Source: Silicimonas sp. (GTDB taxonomy: Bacteria; Pseudomonadota; Alphaproteobacteria; Rhodobacterales; Rhodobacteraceae). Taken from it: DNA of 43,033 nt. The translations under genes were made by a program, and so were the position numbers. Positions 9,556-18,973 of this stretch are shown piece after piece. The stretch's first letter is position 1. Each line of letters opens with the position of its first letter. The stretch is from contig JAJDVJ010000134.1 in assembly GCA_022826205.1 (NCBI GenBank), positions 1 to 43,033 on the forward strand, in the 5' to 3' direction. The notes under the pieces are model-generated. The model was not told the origin of the DNA. It searched no databases and worked only from the letters and a program-made list of their open reading frames with translations.

Positions 9556-10215
9556 ATGGGCCAGGTGCCTCATAGGTTCTCGGCATCCGACCTGCCGGAT
9601 ACTGTCCCTGTCTTTCCCCTGCCTGGCGCGCTGCTTCTGCCTCGGGCGCGCCTGCCTCTTCAGATCTTTGAGCCGCGCTACCTCGCGATGCTTGACGATT
9701 CCATGAAGACCGCCGAACGACTGATTGGCATGATCCAGCCGCGGGGTGGGAAGACGGAAGGCGCCCCGATGCTTCAGGCGATTGGCTGCGCCGGGCGCAT
9801 CACGGCGTTCTCGGAAACCGACGACGGGCGGTACATGATCACGCTGACCGGAATTTCACGGTTTCGGACACAGCAGGAGGTGGAAGGATTCTCGCCCTAC
9901 CGGCGGTGCCAGGTGTCCTGGTCAGGGTTTGAGCGCGACCTCGGCGGTGTCGAGAACGATGCAGGACTGAACCGAGAGACCTTCTTTCCGATGCTGCGGC
10001 AATTCTTCGAAGCCGAGGAATTGCGCACCGACTGGGATTCGCTTGAGGATGCAGAGGACGAGCTCCTGATCAACGCGCTGTCGATGCTTTGCCCGTTCCA
10101 GCCCGAGGACAAGCAGGCGCTCCTGGAGGCACCGTCGCTGGAGACCCGTCGTGAGACGCTGGTGACGTTGATCGAGTTTGCAATGCGGGGCGGGGGCGAG
10201 GAGACGTTGCAATGA
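9556..10215 (+). CDS. Stand-alone Lon N-terminal (substrate-binding) domain protein
   Basis: A 219-aa protein made almost entirely of the LON substrate-binding domain: [27 protein letters not shown] at about residues 19-45 is the domain signature. No AAA+ ATPase or protease domain follows. Such proteins are common in alphaproteobacteria; their role is unproven and could be binding of unfolded segments. Weak ribosome site before ATG 9556. It lies 7 bases after ybbN and its stop overlaps the next start by ATGA, so the three genes should be cotranscribed. Confidence 0.88.
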   Translation: MGQVPHRFSASDLPDTVPVFPLPGALLLPRARLPLQIFEPRYLAMLDDSMKTAERLIGMIQPRGGKTEGAPMLQAIGCAGRITAFSETDDGRYMITLTGISRFRTQQEVEGFSPYRRCQVSWSGFERDLGGVENDAGLNRETFFPMLRQFFEAEELRTDWDSLEDAEDELLINALSMLCPFQPEDKQALLEAPSLETRRETLVTLIEFAMRGGGEETLQ

Positions 10216-10394
10216 GCGATGAACCCGGATTTGACCGACGCATGATCGAGGCGCTTGTCTGCCCCGAAACCCGCGCGCCGTTGAGCTATGATGCTGATGC
10301 GCAAGAACTTGTGTCGCGCGCCGCACATCTGGCCTATCCCATACGTGACGGCATTCCGATCATGCTGGTGGACGAGGCGCGCAAGCTCGATTGA
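10212..10394 (+). CDS. Trm112-like protein (UPF0434/YcaR)
   Basis: A 60-aa Trm112-family protein. In eukaryotes and archaea Trm112 activates methyltransferases that modify tRNA, rRNA and release factors; bacterial copies are small stand-alone proteins of less certain role. The family pattern is clear: [14 protein letters not shown] near residues 10-23 and [17 protein letters not shown] at 42-58. Only one Cys of the original zinc site remains, which is normal for the bacterial subgroup. Its ATG overlaps the stop of the Lon-domain gene (ATGA). It converges with the UbiH-type gene with 15 bases between. Confidence 0.9.
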   Translation: MSDEPGFDRRMIEALVCPETRAPLSYDADAQELVSRAAHLAYPIRDGIPIMLVDEARKLD

Positions 10395-10409
10395 CTTCCG
10401 GCCGTCGGC

Positions 10410-11627
10410 TCAGAGTCTCTTTCCCCTCGACAGCCTTGGCAAGTCTCCGGTCAGTCCTGCCGCTTCGCGGATGAGTGCCCGTCGGAGGCCGGGAATTGCG
10501 TTCGTGAGCCCAAGACCGACGTCGCGAAGCCCGCGCAACAGTCCCACGTCATTGGAGAACAGCCTATTGAAGCCGTCTGTAGCCGCCGCCAATGCCATCG
10601 TGTCGAAACGACGCCACCGCTCGTACCGCTTCAGGACTTCAGGTCGTCCGATGTCCTCGCCTCGCCTCGCCGCGTCTGTGATGACCTCGGCAAGAGCCGC
10701 GACGTCCTTGAGCCCTGCGTTCAACCCCTGTCCGGCAAGCGGATGGACGACATGCGCGGCATCTCCGACGAGAGCCACACGGTCAGCGATGAATCGTTCG
10801 GCAATCGAAAGAAGGAGAGGATATGTAAATCGGCGACCTGCCAGGGAAACTTCTCCGAGAAAGCTGCCGAAACGTGGGCGAAGCTCGTCGAGATAGGCGC
10901 TTTCGCTCATCGCCTGAACCGTTTCTGCACGCCCCGCCCGCTCCGTCCAGACGATCGAGGAGCGGTTGCCGGAAAGCGGAAGAATTGCGAGCGGGCCGGC
11001 GGGAATGAAGAACTGATGAGCGATGCCCTGATGCGATCGCTCATGGGCAATCGTGCATACCAGGGCCGTTTGGCCGTAGCTCCAGCCCATGCGTCTGATC
11101 CCGACGCGCCTTGCAGTCGGGCTGTTCTGGCCATCGCAGCCAACGAGAAGCCGGACACGTCGTGTCTCGCCGGAACCCAAGGTCGCCTGCACTCCGGCGC
11201 TGTCGGCATGGTGTTCGATGACGCGGTCGTCCATTTGCGTGACTCCCGCATCCTCGGCAGCGTTTAGCAGTTCCGATCGCAGGTGACGATCCTCGACCAT
11301 GTACCCCATAGGGCCTTCCTCGATCTCGCCGTGATCGAAGGTAAGCATGAGCGGCGAAGCACCTTCGCCGGGGCGGCCGTCGGTGACCTTGATGCGCAGT
11401 ATCGGCTGAACGTCCTTAAGTCGCGACCAGACACCGAGTGCTTCAAGCACGCGCATCGAGGAAATCGCGAATGCATAGCTTCGGCCGTCGAAGTCGTCCG
11501 CCTTTCGCTCAGCGCGGGATCGGGGTTCGACGAGCATCACACGAAACCCCGCCGAAGCCAGCGCGAGCGCCAGCGCCGTGCCGTTGAGGCCGCCGCCCGC
11601 AATCAGGATGTTCGCGTCATGATCCAT
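10410..11627 (-). CDS. FAD-dependent monooxygenase, UbiH/UbiF/Coq6 family
   Basis: Flavin hydroxylase (405 aa from ATG 11627; ATG 11663 would give 417 aa) expected to hydroxylate the ubiquinone ring during biosynthesis. The dinucleotide fold starts at once (ILIAGGGLNGTALALALASAGF), with the second FAD motif GDAAHVVHPLAGQGLNAGLKDV near residues 280-300. Which ring carbon it hydroxylates cannot be told, because alphaproteobacterial UbiL/UbiM/UbiH enzymes differ. Neither start has a strong ribosome site. The open frame continues to 11909, but that part overlaps the divergent amidase gene and does not look like protein of this family. Confidence 0.88.
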   Translation of the reverse strand: MDHDANILIAGGGLNGTALALALASAGFRVMLVEPRSRAERKADDFDGRSYAFAISSMRVLEALGVWSRLKDVQPILRIKVTDGRPGEGASPLMLTFDHGEIEEGPMGYMVEDRHLRSELLNAAEDAGVTQMDDRVIEHHADSAGVQATLGSGETRRVRLLVGCDGQNSPTARRVGIRRMGWSYGQTALVCTIAHERSHQGIAHQFFIPAGPLAILPLSGNRSSIVWTERAGRAETVQAMSESAYLDELRPRFGSFLGEVSLAGRRFTYPLLLSIAERFIADRVALVGDAAHVVHPLAGQGLNAGLKDVAALAEVITDAARRGEDIGRPEVLKRYERWRRFDTMALAAATDGFNRLFSNDVGLLRGLRDVGLGLTNAIPGLRRALIREAAGLTGDLPRLSRGKRL

Positions 11628-11698
11628 GTCAGCATATGCACCGGCCCATGCGTCATTGTCCATGCGACACGCGGCAGCTACGATGTCGATGAAACGGC

Positions 11699-11704
11699 AG
11701 GAGG
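11699..11704 (+). promoter_or_regulatory. Ribosome binding site deciding the amidase start
   Basis: A perfect AGGAGG, 5 bases before the GTG at 11710. It selects that GTG over the ATGs at 11626, 11683, 11689 and 11728 in the same frame. Confidence 0.7.
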
Positions 11705-11709
11705 CATCC

Positions 11710-13032
11710 GTGCAGCATTGGTTGACGATGCGCGCCGCAGATCTCGGGCGCGGGATCGGGACCGGCGAGATTGATCCGGCAGAGCTTGCCGAGTCATTTC
11801 TTGCTGCGATCGAGACGCATCCCATCGCGTCTCGCATATATGCTCGCGTCACAGCCGATCGCGCACGCGACGAAGCGCTTGCGGCACGCGACAGGGCACG
11901 ATCTGGCATGCGCCTTTCGCCACTCGACGGAGTCCCGGTTTCCTGGAAGGACCTCTACGACATGTCGGGGGTTGCGACCGAGTCGGGAAGCGACTTGCTG
12001 AAGGGTCGCATTCCGCGCGAGGATGCGGCGGTCCTGCGGAACGCGACCGGGGCGGGGCTGGTCGCTCTTGGCAAGACCCATCAGACGGAACTGGCGTTTT
12101 CCGGGCTTGGGCTGAATCCCGTCACCGAATCCCCGCCGTGCGTCAATGATCCCGAGGCCGTCTCCGGTGGCTCGTCCTCCGGTGCGGCCGCTTCGGTGGC
12201 GTTCGGGCTCGCGGCGGCGGGAATCGGTTCGGACACCGGCGGATCCGTGCGTGTGCCGTCTGCCTGGAATGACCTTGTTGGCCTCAAGACCGCCTGGGGA
12301 CGCCTTTCGCTTGAGGGCGTCGTACCCCTTTGCCCTCGATTCGACACGGTTGGGCCGCTCTGCCGATCGGTGGAGGATTCGGCCCTGCTGCTGGCCGCCC
12401 TCGAAGGGGTCCGACCCATGGACCTTGGCGAAACGACGCTTGCAGGTGTCAAGCTTGCAGTGCTTCGCAATGCGGCGTTTGACAGCATCGAAAATGAACC
12501 GCGCAATGCGTTTGAGAGTGCAGTCGAGCGCCTTCGTGCGGTTGGAGCACAGGTCGATGACATCGAAGTTCCCGTCGTCGACGAGGCCATGGCGCTGGCC
12601 CCGATTCTCTTCCCTGCGGAAGCATACGACACCTGGAAGGAGAAGATCGAAGCGGAAGGTGATCTCATGTATCCGCCTGTCAGAAAGCGCTTTTTGCAAG
12701 GAAGATCGATCAGTTCGGAAAGCTGGCAGGCCGCATCGGTGAAATTGAATGCGCTTCGAGAGACCTATCGGGAAGCCACGAACGCGTTTGATGCGATGAT
12801 CCTGCCGAGCGTGCCGATTCGCCCCCCGAAAGCCAGTGCGATGCTGGCAGATGAAGAGGCGTTCACGCGGACGAACCTTCGCGCGCTCCAGAACACCCGG
12901 ATTGGCAACTTGATGGGGCTTGCGGTGCTAACGCTGCCCATCGGCGTGGCATCTTGCGGCTTGATGCTCCAGGGATCTCGTGAGGAAGACGTCCTCAGAC
13001 TGGGTCTCGCGGCGGAGACGGCCCTTTCCTGA
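11710..13032 (+). CDS. Amidase, amidase-signature family
   Basis: Serine amidase (440 aa) with the amidase-signature Ser-cisSer-Lys triad: Lys80 in SWKDLYD, Ser155 in GGSSSG, and nucleophile Ser179 in GSDTGGSVRVPS. The spacing of 24 between the two serines is the family standard. The GTG start at 11710 fits its ribosome site and gives a natural N-terminus (QHWLTMRAADLGRGI). It is related to GatA, but no gatB or gatC is adjacent, and the protein is shorter than GatA, so a free amidase is more likely. It is divergent from the UbiH-type gene with 82 bases between, and followed by an aminotransferase. Confidence 0.9.
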   Translation: MQHWLTMRAADLGRGIGTGEIDPAELAESFLAAIETHPIASRIYARVTADRARDEALAARDRARSGMRLSPLDGVPVSWKDLYDMSGVATESGSDLLKGRIPREDAAVLRNATGAGLVALGKTHQTELAFSGLGLNPVTESPPCVNDPEAVSGGSSSGAAASVAFGLAAAGIGSDTGGSVRVPSAWNDLVGLKTAWGRLSLEGVVPLCPRFDTVGPLCRSVEDSALLLAALEGVRPMDLGETTLAGVKLAVLRNAAFDSIENEPRNAFESAVERLRAVGAQVDDIEVPVVDEAMALAPILFPAEAYDTWKEKIEAEGDLMYPPVRKRFLQGRSISSESWQAASVKLNALRETYREATNAFDAMILPSVPIRPPKASAMLADEEAFTRTNLRALQNTRIGNLMGLAVLTLPIGVASCGLMLQGSREEDVLRLGLAAETALS

Positions 13033-13157
13033 AATCGTCGAAAATGCCACAGGACTGCTGACTGCAGACCAAAATCGCCATTTTGCGTGGACCGACGCGG
13101 CTTCTCCGGCTATTGTTCCGGAAAACGGGGCGAAACGACCCTGGCATTGAGGCAGAG

Positions 13158-14330
13158 ATGCAAGTTCCCGAACGGTTTGCAAACCTTCCGGACTATACAT
13201 GGCCGCGTTTGCGGGCCCTCCTGGATTCGCATGCGCCAGGTGGGGAGGTTGTAAATCTGTCGATTGGCGAGCCGCGGCACGCCTTTCCCGATTTTGTGAG
13301 TGAGACAATTTCGGCACATGCAGAGGACTTTGGCCGCTATCCGCCAAACCACGGCTCGCCCGAACTTCTTGCCGCGATTGCAGGCTGGATTGAACGTCGC
13401 TTTTGCGTAGTGCTGGACGAGGACCGATTGATGGTTCTCAATGGCACGCGCGAAGGGCTGTTTTCCGCTTCCGTCGCGCTTTGCCCTGAATCAAAGGGCG
13501 GCAGGCGCCCGTTCGTCCTGATCCCGAACCCGTTCTACCAGGCCTACATGACCGGCGCGCTGGCCGCCGGGGCGGACCCGGTCTTTCTGCCTGCGATCCG
13601 AGAGACTGGATTCCTTCCAGATCTCGACGCGATTGACCGAGATGTGCTGGAGCGCACAGCAGCCTTCTATATCTGCTCGCCGGCAAACCCCCAAGGCGCA
13701 GTCGCGTCGCGTGACTATTGGCAAGCAATCTTGGCATTGGCCGAGAGACACGACTTCCGGGTCTTCGCGGACGAGTGCTATTCGGAGATCTGGCGATCCG
13801 AGAGGCCGGTTGGAGCCCTTGAGGCCGCCGCTGACATGAATTCGGATCCCGAGCGACTGTTTGTCTTTCACTCGTTGTCAAAGCGATCGAACCTGCCCGG
13901 CCTGCGCTCCGGCTTCGTGGCCGGCGGTAAAAAGGGCATAGCCGAAATCAGGCGGCTGCGATCCTATGCAGGCGCACCGTTGCCTGGACCGATCCAGCGG
14001 GCTTCCGCACGGGTCTGGAGCGACGAGGGGCATGTCGAGGCCAGTCGGCAGCGATACGCACGGAAGTTCGAAATGGCAGATCGCATCCTTGGTGGCATCG
14101 AAGGCTACGCCTCTCCACCTGCCGGCTTCTTCCTTTGGCTGCCGGTCCAGGACGGTGAGGATGCAGCGCTGAAGCTCTGGCGCGAGACAGGCGTGCGTGT
14201 GCTTCCCGGCGCCTATCTGGCCTCGGAAGGACACGGGGCAAACCCCGGGGCCAGCTACATCCGGGTGGCAATGGTTGCTGACGAACCTGAACTCGAGCGC
14301 GGATTGGAGGAACTCCGCGACCGCCTGTGA
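13158..14330 (+). CDS. dapC: PLP aminotransferase, DapC-like
   Basis: Fold-type I aminotransferase (390 aa from ATG 13158), the likely N-succinyl-LL-2,6-diaminopimelate aminotransferase of lysine and peptidoglycan precursor synthesis. The PLP lysine is Lys242 in FHSLSKRSNLPGLRSGF, a form typical of DapC. YICSPANPQGAV (171-182) and ADECYSEIW (204-212) are cofactor-binding motifs. Open frame extends back to 13083, but the upstream part does not look coding and ATG 13158 gives the expected N-terminus. FtsK follows 15 bases later, so cell-wall precursor and division genes sit together. Confidence 0.85.
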   Translation: MQVPERFANLPDYTWPRLRALLDSHAPGGEVVNLSIGEPRHAFPDFVSETISAHAEDFGRYPPNHGSPELLAAIAGWIERRFCVVLDEDRLMVLNGTREGLFSASVALCPESKGGRRPFVLIPNPFYQAYMTGALAAGADPVFLPAIRETGFLPDLDAIDRDVLERTAAFYICSPANPQGAVASRDYWQAILALAERHDFRVFADECYSEIWRSERPVGALEAAADMNSDPERLFVFHSLSKRSNLPGLRSGFVAGGKKGIAEIRRLRSYAGAPLPGPIQRASARVWSDEGHVEASRQRYARKFEMADRILGGIEGYASPPAGFFLWLPVQDGEDAALKLWRETGVRVLPGAYLASEGHGANPGASYIRVAMVADEPELERGLEELRDRL

Positions 14331-14345
14331 ATGTGAGGTGAAGAC

Positions 14346-17021
14346 ATGGCATTTCAGACAAGATCCCGCGATCCGCTCTTCGACAGCGACACTCAGGCGA
14401 TCATCGAGCGCCGAGGCAAGGAACTCCTGGGCCTCCTGCTCCTGGGTCTCGGCATCGCGATTGCACTGGCGCTTGGCTCCTACTCTCCGGACGAGCCGGG
14501 CTGGCGTTCGACGGCGGGACTGTCGGACGAGAATCTCTTGGGACCAGTCGGCGCGACCTTTGCCCTGCTCGTCTACGTGGTCATTGGCTACGGGGGATGG
14601 GCAATTGCCTTGGTTCCCCTTGCATGGGGCTTGCGGTTCCTTCTGCAGTTTGGCGAGAAGACCGCATTGCGGCGCTTGATTTTCGCGCCTGTCGCGATTG
14701 CCTTGGTGTCGATCTACATGGCGACTCATGTCGCGGGCGCGGACTGGAAATACGCGTCCGGACTAGGTGGTCATTTCGGTGATGTTGTATTGCGCGCCGT
14801 TCTGGTTGTCCTGCCCGTGGAACTTGACATCGGTCTGAAGGTCCTTTCGGCAGCACTCTTCGTCGGCAGCGTCGCACTGTTTGCCTACGTGCTGGGCGTC
14901 ACGCGCAGCGAAGTCCGGCGTTTCGCGCAGTTCCTGCTGGGAGGCCTTGCCTTTGTCGGACATACGGCCGTCAATCTCCTGGCCCGGAGCACTGTGGGTG
15001 GTTGCCGTGCAGTCTTGCGTCCGTTCCGCAAGACAGCATCCGAGGCAGAATTCGACAAGGACTCGCGAGGTGACAGTTCTCATGCTGGCACGGAGTTTTC
15101 CGGGCAAGATTTGCCATCGGCGGACGGGTCTGGTGTCCCTTCCGAGCCCCCGCTTTCTCGCGAGATTGGCCGGATTGGGGCACGAATTTCAGATGTCGTC
15201 GAAAGAAGGACGCAAGGATCGGGGCTCATCCTCCGCGAGGAGCCGCCAATCAGGCGGCCGGAAGACCCGGACGATCTGGCGTTTGAAGGGCAAGAATATC
15301 GTGACGTCGCCGAGGAGGACCGTTTCGACGAGGAACTTCCCGTGCCGGATGCGCAATTCATGGATCCGGTCGGCATGGCGGCGGGTTCCGACCGCATCGC
15401 GACGCCTGAGGCTAGGGCGAAGGTTGAGCATGCGACAAGGAAGTCTGCAAGGTCGCGCCGAGCTCGCGCTGAGGCAGAGCCCTCTCTGCCTTTCTCCGAC
15501 CGCAAGGCCGAATTCGAGGTGCCGCCATTGGGTCTGCTGACCGACCCGATCACGATCAGGCGCCATTACCTTTCGGACGAGGCGCTGAAGGAAAACGCAC
15601 GGATGCTCGAGAATGTTCTCGATGACTACGGCGTCAAGGGCGAGATCGTCAGCGTGCGCCCCGGCCCAGTGGTCACAATGTACGAGCTTGAGCCCGCTCC
15701 CGGTCTCAAGGCCAGCCGCGTCATGGGGCTTGCAGACGACATCGCGCGCTCGATGTCTGCGCTTGCGGCACGCGTTTCCACCGTGCCGGGGCGCTCGGTC
15801 ATTGGCATCGAGCTGCCAAACGACAGCCGCGAGATGGTGGTCCTCCGGGAGATGCTGTCCACTCGTGACTATGGCGACAGCAAACAGCGCCTGCCGCTTG
15901 CGCTCGGCAAGAACATTGGCGGCGAACCAGTGGTTGCGGACCTGGCCAGGATGCCTCACCTCCTGATCGCGGGGACCACGGGGTCGGGCAAGTCGGTCGC
16001 CATCAACACAATGATTCTCAGCCTTCTCTACAAGCTGACGCCTGAGGAGTGCCGCCTGATCATGATTGATCCGAAGATGCTCGAGCTCTCCGTCTATGAC
16101 GGCATTCCCCATCTGCTCTCGCCGGTCGTGACCGATCCGAAGAAGGCCGTGATCGCCCTGAAATGGGTCGTCGGCGAGATGGAGGAGCGCTATCGCAAGA
16201 TGTCCAAGATGGGTGTCCGCAACATCGAGGGCTACAACGGCCGGGTCAAGGCTGCGCTTTCCAAGGGAGAGATGTTCTCGCGAACCGTGCAGACCGGCTT
16301 CGACGACGAGACAGGCGACCCCGTTTTCGAGACGGAGGAATTCGAGCCGGAAGCGTTTCCCTACGTTGTGGTGATCGTGGACGAAATGGCCGACCTGATG
16401 ATGGTCGCGGGCAAGGAAATAGAAGCCTGCATCCAGCGTCTGGCCCAAATGGCCCGGGCATCTGGAATTCACTTGATAATGGCAACGCAGCGCCCGTCGG
16501 TGGATGTCATCACGGGGACCATAAAGGCGAACTTCCCGACCAGGGTCTCGTTCCAGGTCACGTCGAAGGTCGACAGCCGGACGATCCTCGGAGAAATGGG
16601 TGCAGAGCAGCTGCTCGGGCAGGGCGACATGCTCTACATGGCCGGAGGCGGCAAGATCATTCGGGTTCACGGGCCATTTGTCTCAGATGAAGAGGTCGAG
16701 GAAGTGGTCAGTCACCTCAAGAGTTATGGGGCCCCGGAATATGTTGCGGGAGTCGTTGCGGGACCGGACGAGGAGGCAAGTTCGGACCTTGATCTCGTGC
16801 TTGGTCTTGGCGGCAACACGGATGGAGAGGACGCGCTCTACGATCAGGCCGTCCAGATCGTCATCAGCGACCGAAAGTGCTCGACTTCCTACATTCAGCG
16901 CAAGCTTGCCATCGGCTACAACAAGGCTGCGCGGCTGGTCGAGCAGATGGAGGAGAGCGGTTTGGTCAGCGCAGCCAACCACGTCGGCAAGCGCGAGATC
17001 CTCGTGCCCGAGCAGGGCTGA
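14346..17021 (+). CDS. ftsK: DNA translocase FtsK
   Basis: Septum-anchored DNA pump that resolves chromosome dimers with XerCD and dif (891 aa). The N-terminus has about four membrane helices (residues 20-200), followed by a charged linker (about 215-390). The motor has Walker A GTTGSGKS near residue 543-550 and Walker [14 protein letters not shown] near 675. The C-terminal gamma winged helix (from about 835, [29 protein letters not shown]) reads KOPS sites. The linker is short next to E. coli FtsK (1329 aa), as usual in alphaproteobacteria. LolA follows after 260 bases. Confidence 0.97.
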   Translation: MAFQTRSRDPLFDSDTQAIIERRGKELLGLLLLGLGIAIALALGSYSPDEPGWRSTAGLSDENLLGPVGATFALLVYVVIGYGGWAIALVPLAWGLRFLLQFGEKTALRRLIFAPVAIALVSIYMATHVAGADWKYASGLGGHFGDVVLRAVLVVLPVELDIGLKVLSAALFVGSVALFAYVLGVTRSEVRRFAQFLLGGLAFVGHTAVNLLARSTVGGCRAVLRPFRKTASEAEFDKDSRGDSSHAGTEFSGQDLPSADGSGVPSEPPLSREIGRIGARISDVVERRTQGSGLILREEPPIRRPEDPDDLAFEGQEYRDVAEEDRFDEELPVPDAQFMDPVGMAAGSDRIATPEARAKVEHATRKSARSRRARAEAEPSLPFSDRKAEFEVPPLGLLTDPITIRRHYLSDEALKENARMLENVLDDYGVKGEIVSVRPGPVVTMYELEPAPGLKASRVMGLADDIARSMSALAARVSTVPGRSVIGIELPNDSREMVVLREMLSTRDYGDSKQRLPLALGKNIGGEPVVADLARMPHLLIAGTTGSGKSVAINTMILSLLYKLTPEECRLIMIDPKMLELSVYDGIPHLLSPVVTDPKKAVIALKWVVGEMEERYRKMSKMGVRNIEGYNGRVKAALSKGEMFSRTVQTGFDDETGDPVFETEEFEPEAFPYVVVIVDEMADLMMVAGKEIEACIQRLAQMARASGIHLIMATQRPSVDVITGTIKANFPTRVSFQVTSKVDSRTILGEMGAEQLLGQGDMLYMAGGGKIIRVHGPFVSDEEVEEVVSHLKSYGAPEYVAGVVAGPDEEASSDLDLVLGLGGNTDGEDALYDQAVQIVISDRKCSTSYIQRKLAIGYNKAARLVEQMEESGLVSAANHVGKREILVPEQG

Positions 17022-17271
17022 TTCGGAAGGTCGTGAAATAGCCGTTTGCGCGACCGGTGATGCTTGCACGTGCCACGCGAACGTTTGCCGGCAGGAGCGG
17101 GTTTCCCGTCCATGTCCGTCGAATTCCGCGCTTGTTGGTCGAGACATGTGCGCCTGCCCTGTCGAGCCTATCAAGAAAGCGTGTGCCGGAGTGCTACAAC
17201 GAACTGTCGCTTGGTTTTGCAACGAATCTGTGCTTGTTCTCGGCTTGAACGACCATTGGAATGATCCGGTC

Positions 17272-17277
17272 AGGAGG
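17272..17277 (+). promoter_or_regulatory. Ribosome binding site deciding the lolA start
   Basis: AGGAGG, 4 bases before the ATG at 17282. It favours this start over the ATG at 17261, and gives a protein that begins with a clean export signal. Confidence 0.6.
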
Positions 17278-17281
17278 CACG

Positions 17282-17887
17282 ATGCTACGTCGCACATTTC
17301 TTGCCAGCGGAATCGCCATCGCGACGACCCCAGTGCTTGCGGCGCAAAGGCTGACTCTGGATGCGATTTCGCGCTACATCATGGAGATCACGCGCGCGAA
17401 ATGCGATTTCGTGCAGATCAACGATGACGGCACTCTCTCCACCGGCACCTTGTACGTCTCGCGTCCTGGAAGAATGCGCTTTGAATATGATCCACCCGAA
17501 GACCTCCTTGTCATGGCAGGCGGCGGACAGCTCGCCATTTTCGATGGCAAGTCGAACATTTCCGGTGCGGAGCGATACCCGCTGAGAAGGACGCCCTTGA
17601 ATCTGATTCTGGAAAGAAACGTCGATTTCAAGAGTCGCAACATGGTCATTGGCCATGAGTTCGACGGCACGGCCACCATCGTGACGGCGCAGGATCCCAG
17701 GCACCCGGAATACGGCCATTTGCAGCTCAAGTTCACTGACAATCCGGTTGAACTCCGGCAGTGGGTGGTCTTCGACGGGCAGGGGGCGAAGACGACCGTC
17801 GTTCTCGGGCAACTCGAAACTCCTGACGAATTGCCGGGCTCTTTGTTCAGCATTGAGTTCGAGGAAGCCGAGCGGCGCGGCAACTAG
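17282..17887 (+). CDS. lolA: Outer-membrane lipoprotein carrier protein LolA
   Basis: Periplasmic chaperone that moves lipoproteins from the LolCDE complex to the outer membrane (201 aa). The N-terminus MLRRTFLASGIAIATTPVLA is a signal peptide with an RR pair close to a Tat motif. The mature part shows LolA features: a GTLYVSRPGRMRFEYDPP segment near residues 50-70 and a repeated beta pattern with LRQWVVFDGQG near 155-170. No LolB is nearby. Its stop codon shares the CTAG at 17884-17887 with the stop of the convergent lytic-transglycosylase gene. Confidence 0.9.
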   Translation: MLRRTFLASGIAIATTPVLAAQRLTLDAISRYIMEITRAKCDFVQINDDGTLSTGTLYVSRPGRMRFEYDPPEDLLVMAGGGQLAIFDGKSNISGAERYPLRRTPLNLILERNVDFKSRNMVIGHEFDGTATIVTAQDPRHPEYGHLQLKFTDNPVELRQWVVFDGQGAKTTVVLGQLETPDELPGSLFSIEFEEAERRGN

Positions 17888-18462
17888 ATCCGCCTGCAGC
17901 TCCTCAATTGTGCGTCATACAGCAAGGCACGGCTCGACACCTCGTTGGCGATGCGCAGCAGCCACGGCTTGTTGCGGTGACTGCCGCGCCTGTAGCCTGC
18001 CCGGCCTTCGTGATACGCAAGGTACTGGTTGCGGGCGTCATGAAGTGGAATGCCCAAGGCTCTTTGCGATCCCTTGAAATACCAGCCCATGAAGTCGGTC
18101 GCGTCCCGGATGTTGTTTCGGCGCGCGCCGTAGGCGCGCCGTTCGCGCTGATACTCCTTCCAGGTTCCGTCCAAGGCCTGGCTGTAGCCATAGGCCGAGC
18201 TCTGACGGCCTGCCGGAATGATCCAGAGAAAGTACTTGCGAGGCGTGCGGGCGTTGCCGTCGAACTTGCTTTCTTGATAGATTGCCGCCATCTGCACCGC
18301 CACGGGAACGCCCCAGCGTTTCTGGGTTCGCTTCATGGCCGACAGGTAGTTCGGTCGCTGCTTGACGATCGAACACGCATTGTCCAGATTCCTGGGTGGT
18401 TCACGCTGGCCGCAGGCTGCAAGTAGACCAAGCAGCAACACGGCGAAAAGGACTCTGCTCAT
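17884..18462 (-). CDS. Lytic transglycosylase-like lipoprotein (SLT domain)
   Basis: Predicted peptidoglycan lytic transglycosylase (192 aa). The ATG at 18462 has GAGG just upstream and gives a lipoprotein signal with lipobox LAAC (Cys17); the longer frame to 18654 lacks such a start. The catalytic Glu is Glu64 in IYQESKFDGNA, followed by the GYSQ motif near 95 and YLAYHEG near 149, the usual lysozyme-like pattern. Inferred location is the periplasmic face of the outer membrane. It is divergent from HspQ (184 bases) and convergent with lolA, whose product may help to deliver it. Confidence 0.85.
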   Translation of the reverse strand: MSRVLFAVLLLGLLAACGQREPPRNLDNACSIVKQRPNYLSAMKRTQKRWGVPVAVQMAAIYQESKFDGNARTPRKYFLWIIPAGRQSSAYGYSQALDGTWKEYQRERRAYGARRNNIRDATDFMGWYFKGSQRALGIPLHDARNQYLAYHEGRAGYRRGSHRNKPWLLRIANEVSSRALLYDAQLRSCRRI

Positions 18463-18646
18463 ACCTCGATCCGCCTCTTTTTTCAGCAACATAGCAAGAA
18501 GCTCCTGACTTGGGAAGAAAGAGAACGACGCGGAAGGAAGGTTTGCGGCAGGGCTGTTGCGGCTATCGGCAACCTGATTGTTGATGTTTCCGCCAAATTG
18601 GCCGACAAATGCAGCCCTGCGCCTTAGGACGCGAGGAGTCGCTGCC

Positions 18647-18973
18647 ATGTTCAAGTCGAAAGCGAAGTATTCGCTGGGTCAGATCGTGCGCCACAGAAAG
18701 CATCCGTTCCGCGGCGTCATTTTCGACGTTGATCCTGTCTTTTCAAACAGCGAAGAGTGGTATGAGGCGATTCCGGAGGACAGCCGGCCTTCAAAGGAAC
18801 AGCCGTTCTACCACCTCTTGGCGGAAAACGAGGACAGCTACTACGTGGCGTATGTTTCCGAGCAGAACCTGGTCGTTGACAAGTCTGGGGAACCCGTCGA
18901 GCACCCGGGTCTGCCTGAGTTCTTCGGAGACTTCGACGACGGCCAGTATCCGCTTCAGGTGCAATTGAACTAG
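18647..18973 (+). CDS. hspQ: Heat shock protein HspQ / hemimethylated-DNA-binding domain protein
   Basis: A 108-aa YccV/HspQ-family protein. In E. coli HspQ binds hemimethylated oriC DNA and also acts as a specificity enhancer of the Lon protease. The family pattern is clear: KYSLGQIVRHRKHPFRGVIFDVDP at residues 6-29, QPFYHLLAEN near 57-66 and YVAYVSEQNLV near 71-81. GAGGAG upstream supports the ATG at 18647 over the longer frame from 18578. No obvious sigma32 promoter was found. Its stop TAG is embedded in CTAG together with the stop of the convergent ggt gene. Confidence 0.9.
   Translation: MFKSKAKYSLGQIVRHRKHPFRGVIFDVDPVFSNSEEWYEAIPEDSRPSKEQPFYHLLAENEDSYYVAYVSEQNLVVDKSGEPVEHPGLPEFFGDFDDGQYPLQVQLN

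Noticed and set aside
15189-16670. 493-aa minus-strand open frame
   Set aside because: Lies opposite the ftsK motor; no start signal or family match.
18548-18620. 9-base inverted repeat (GCAGGGCTG / CAGCCCTGC) between the transglycosylase and hspQ
   Set aside because: Arms are 55 bases apart and a match of this length is expected by chance somewhere in the window.
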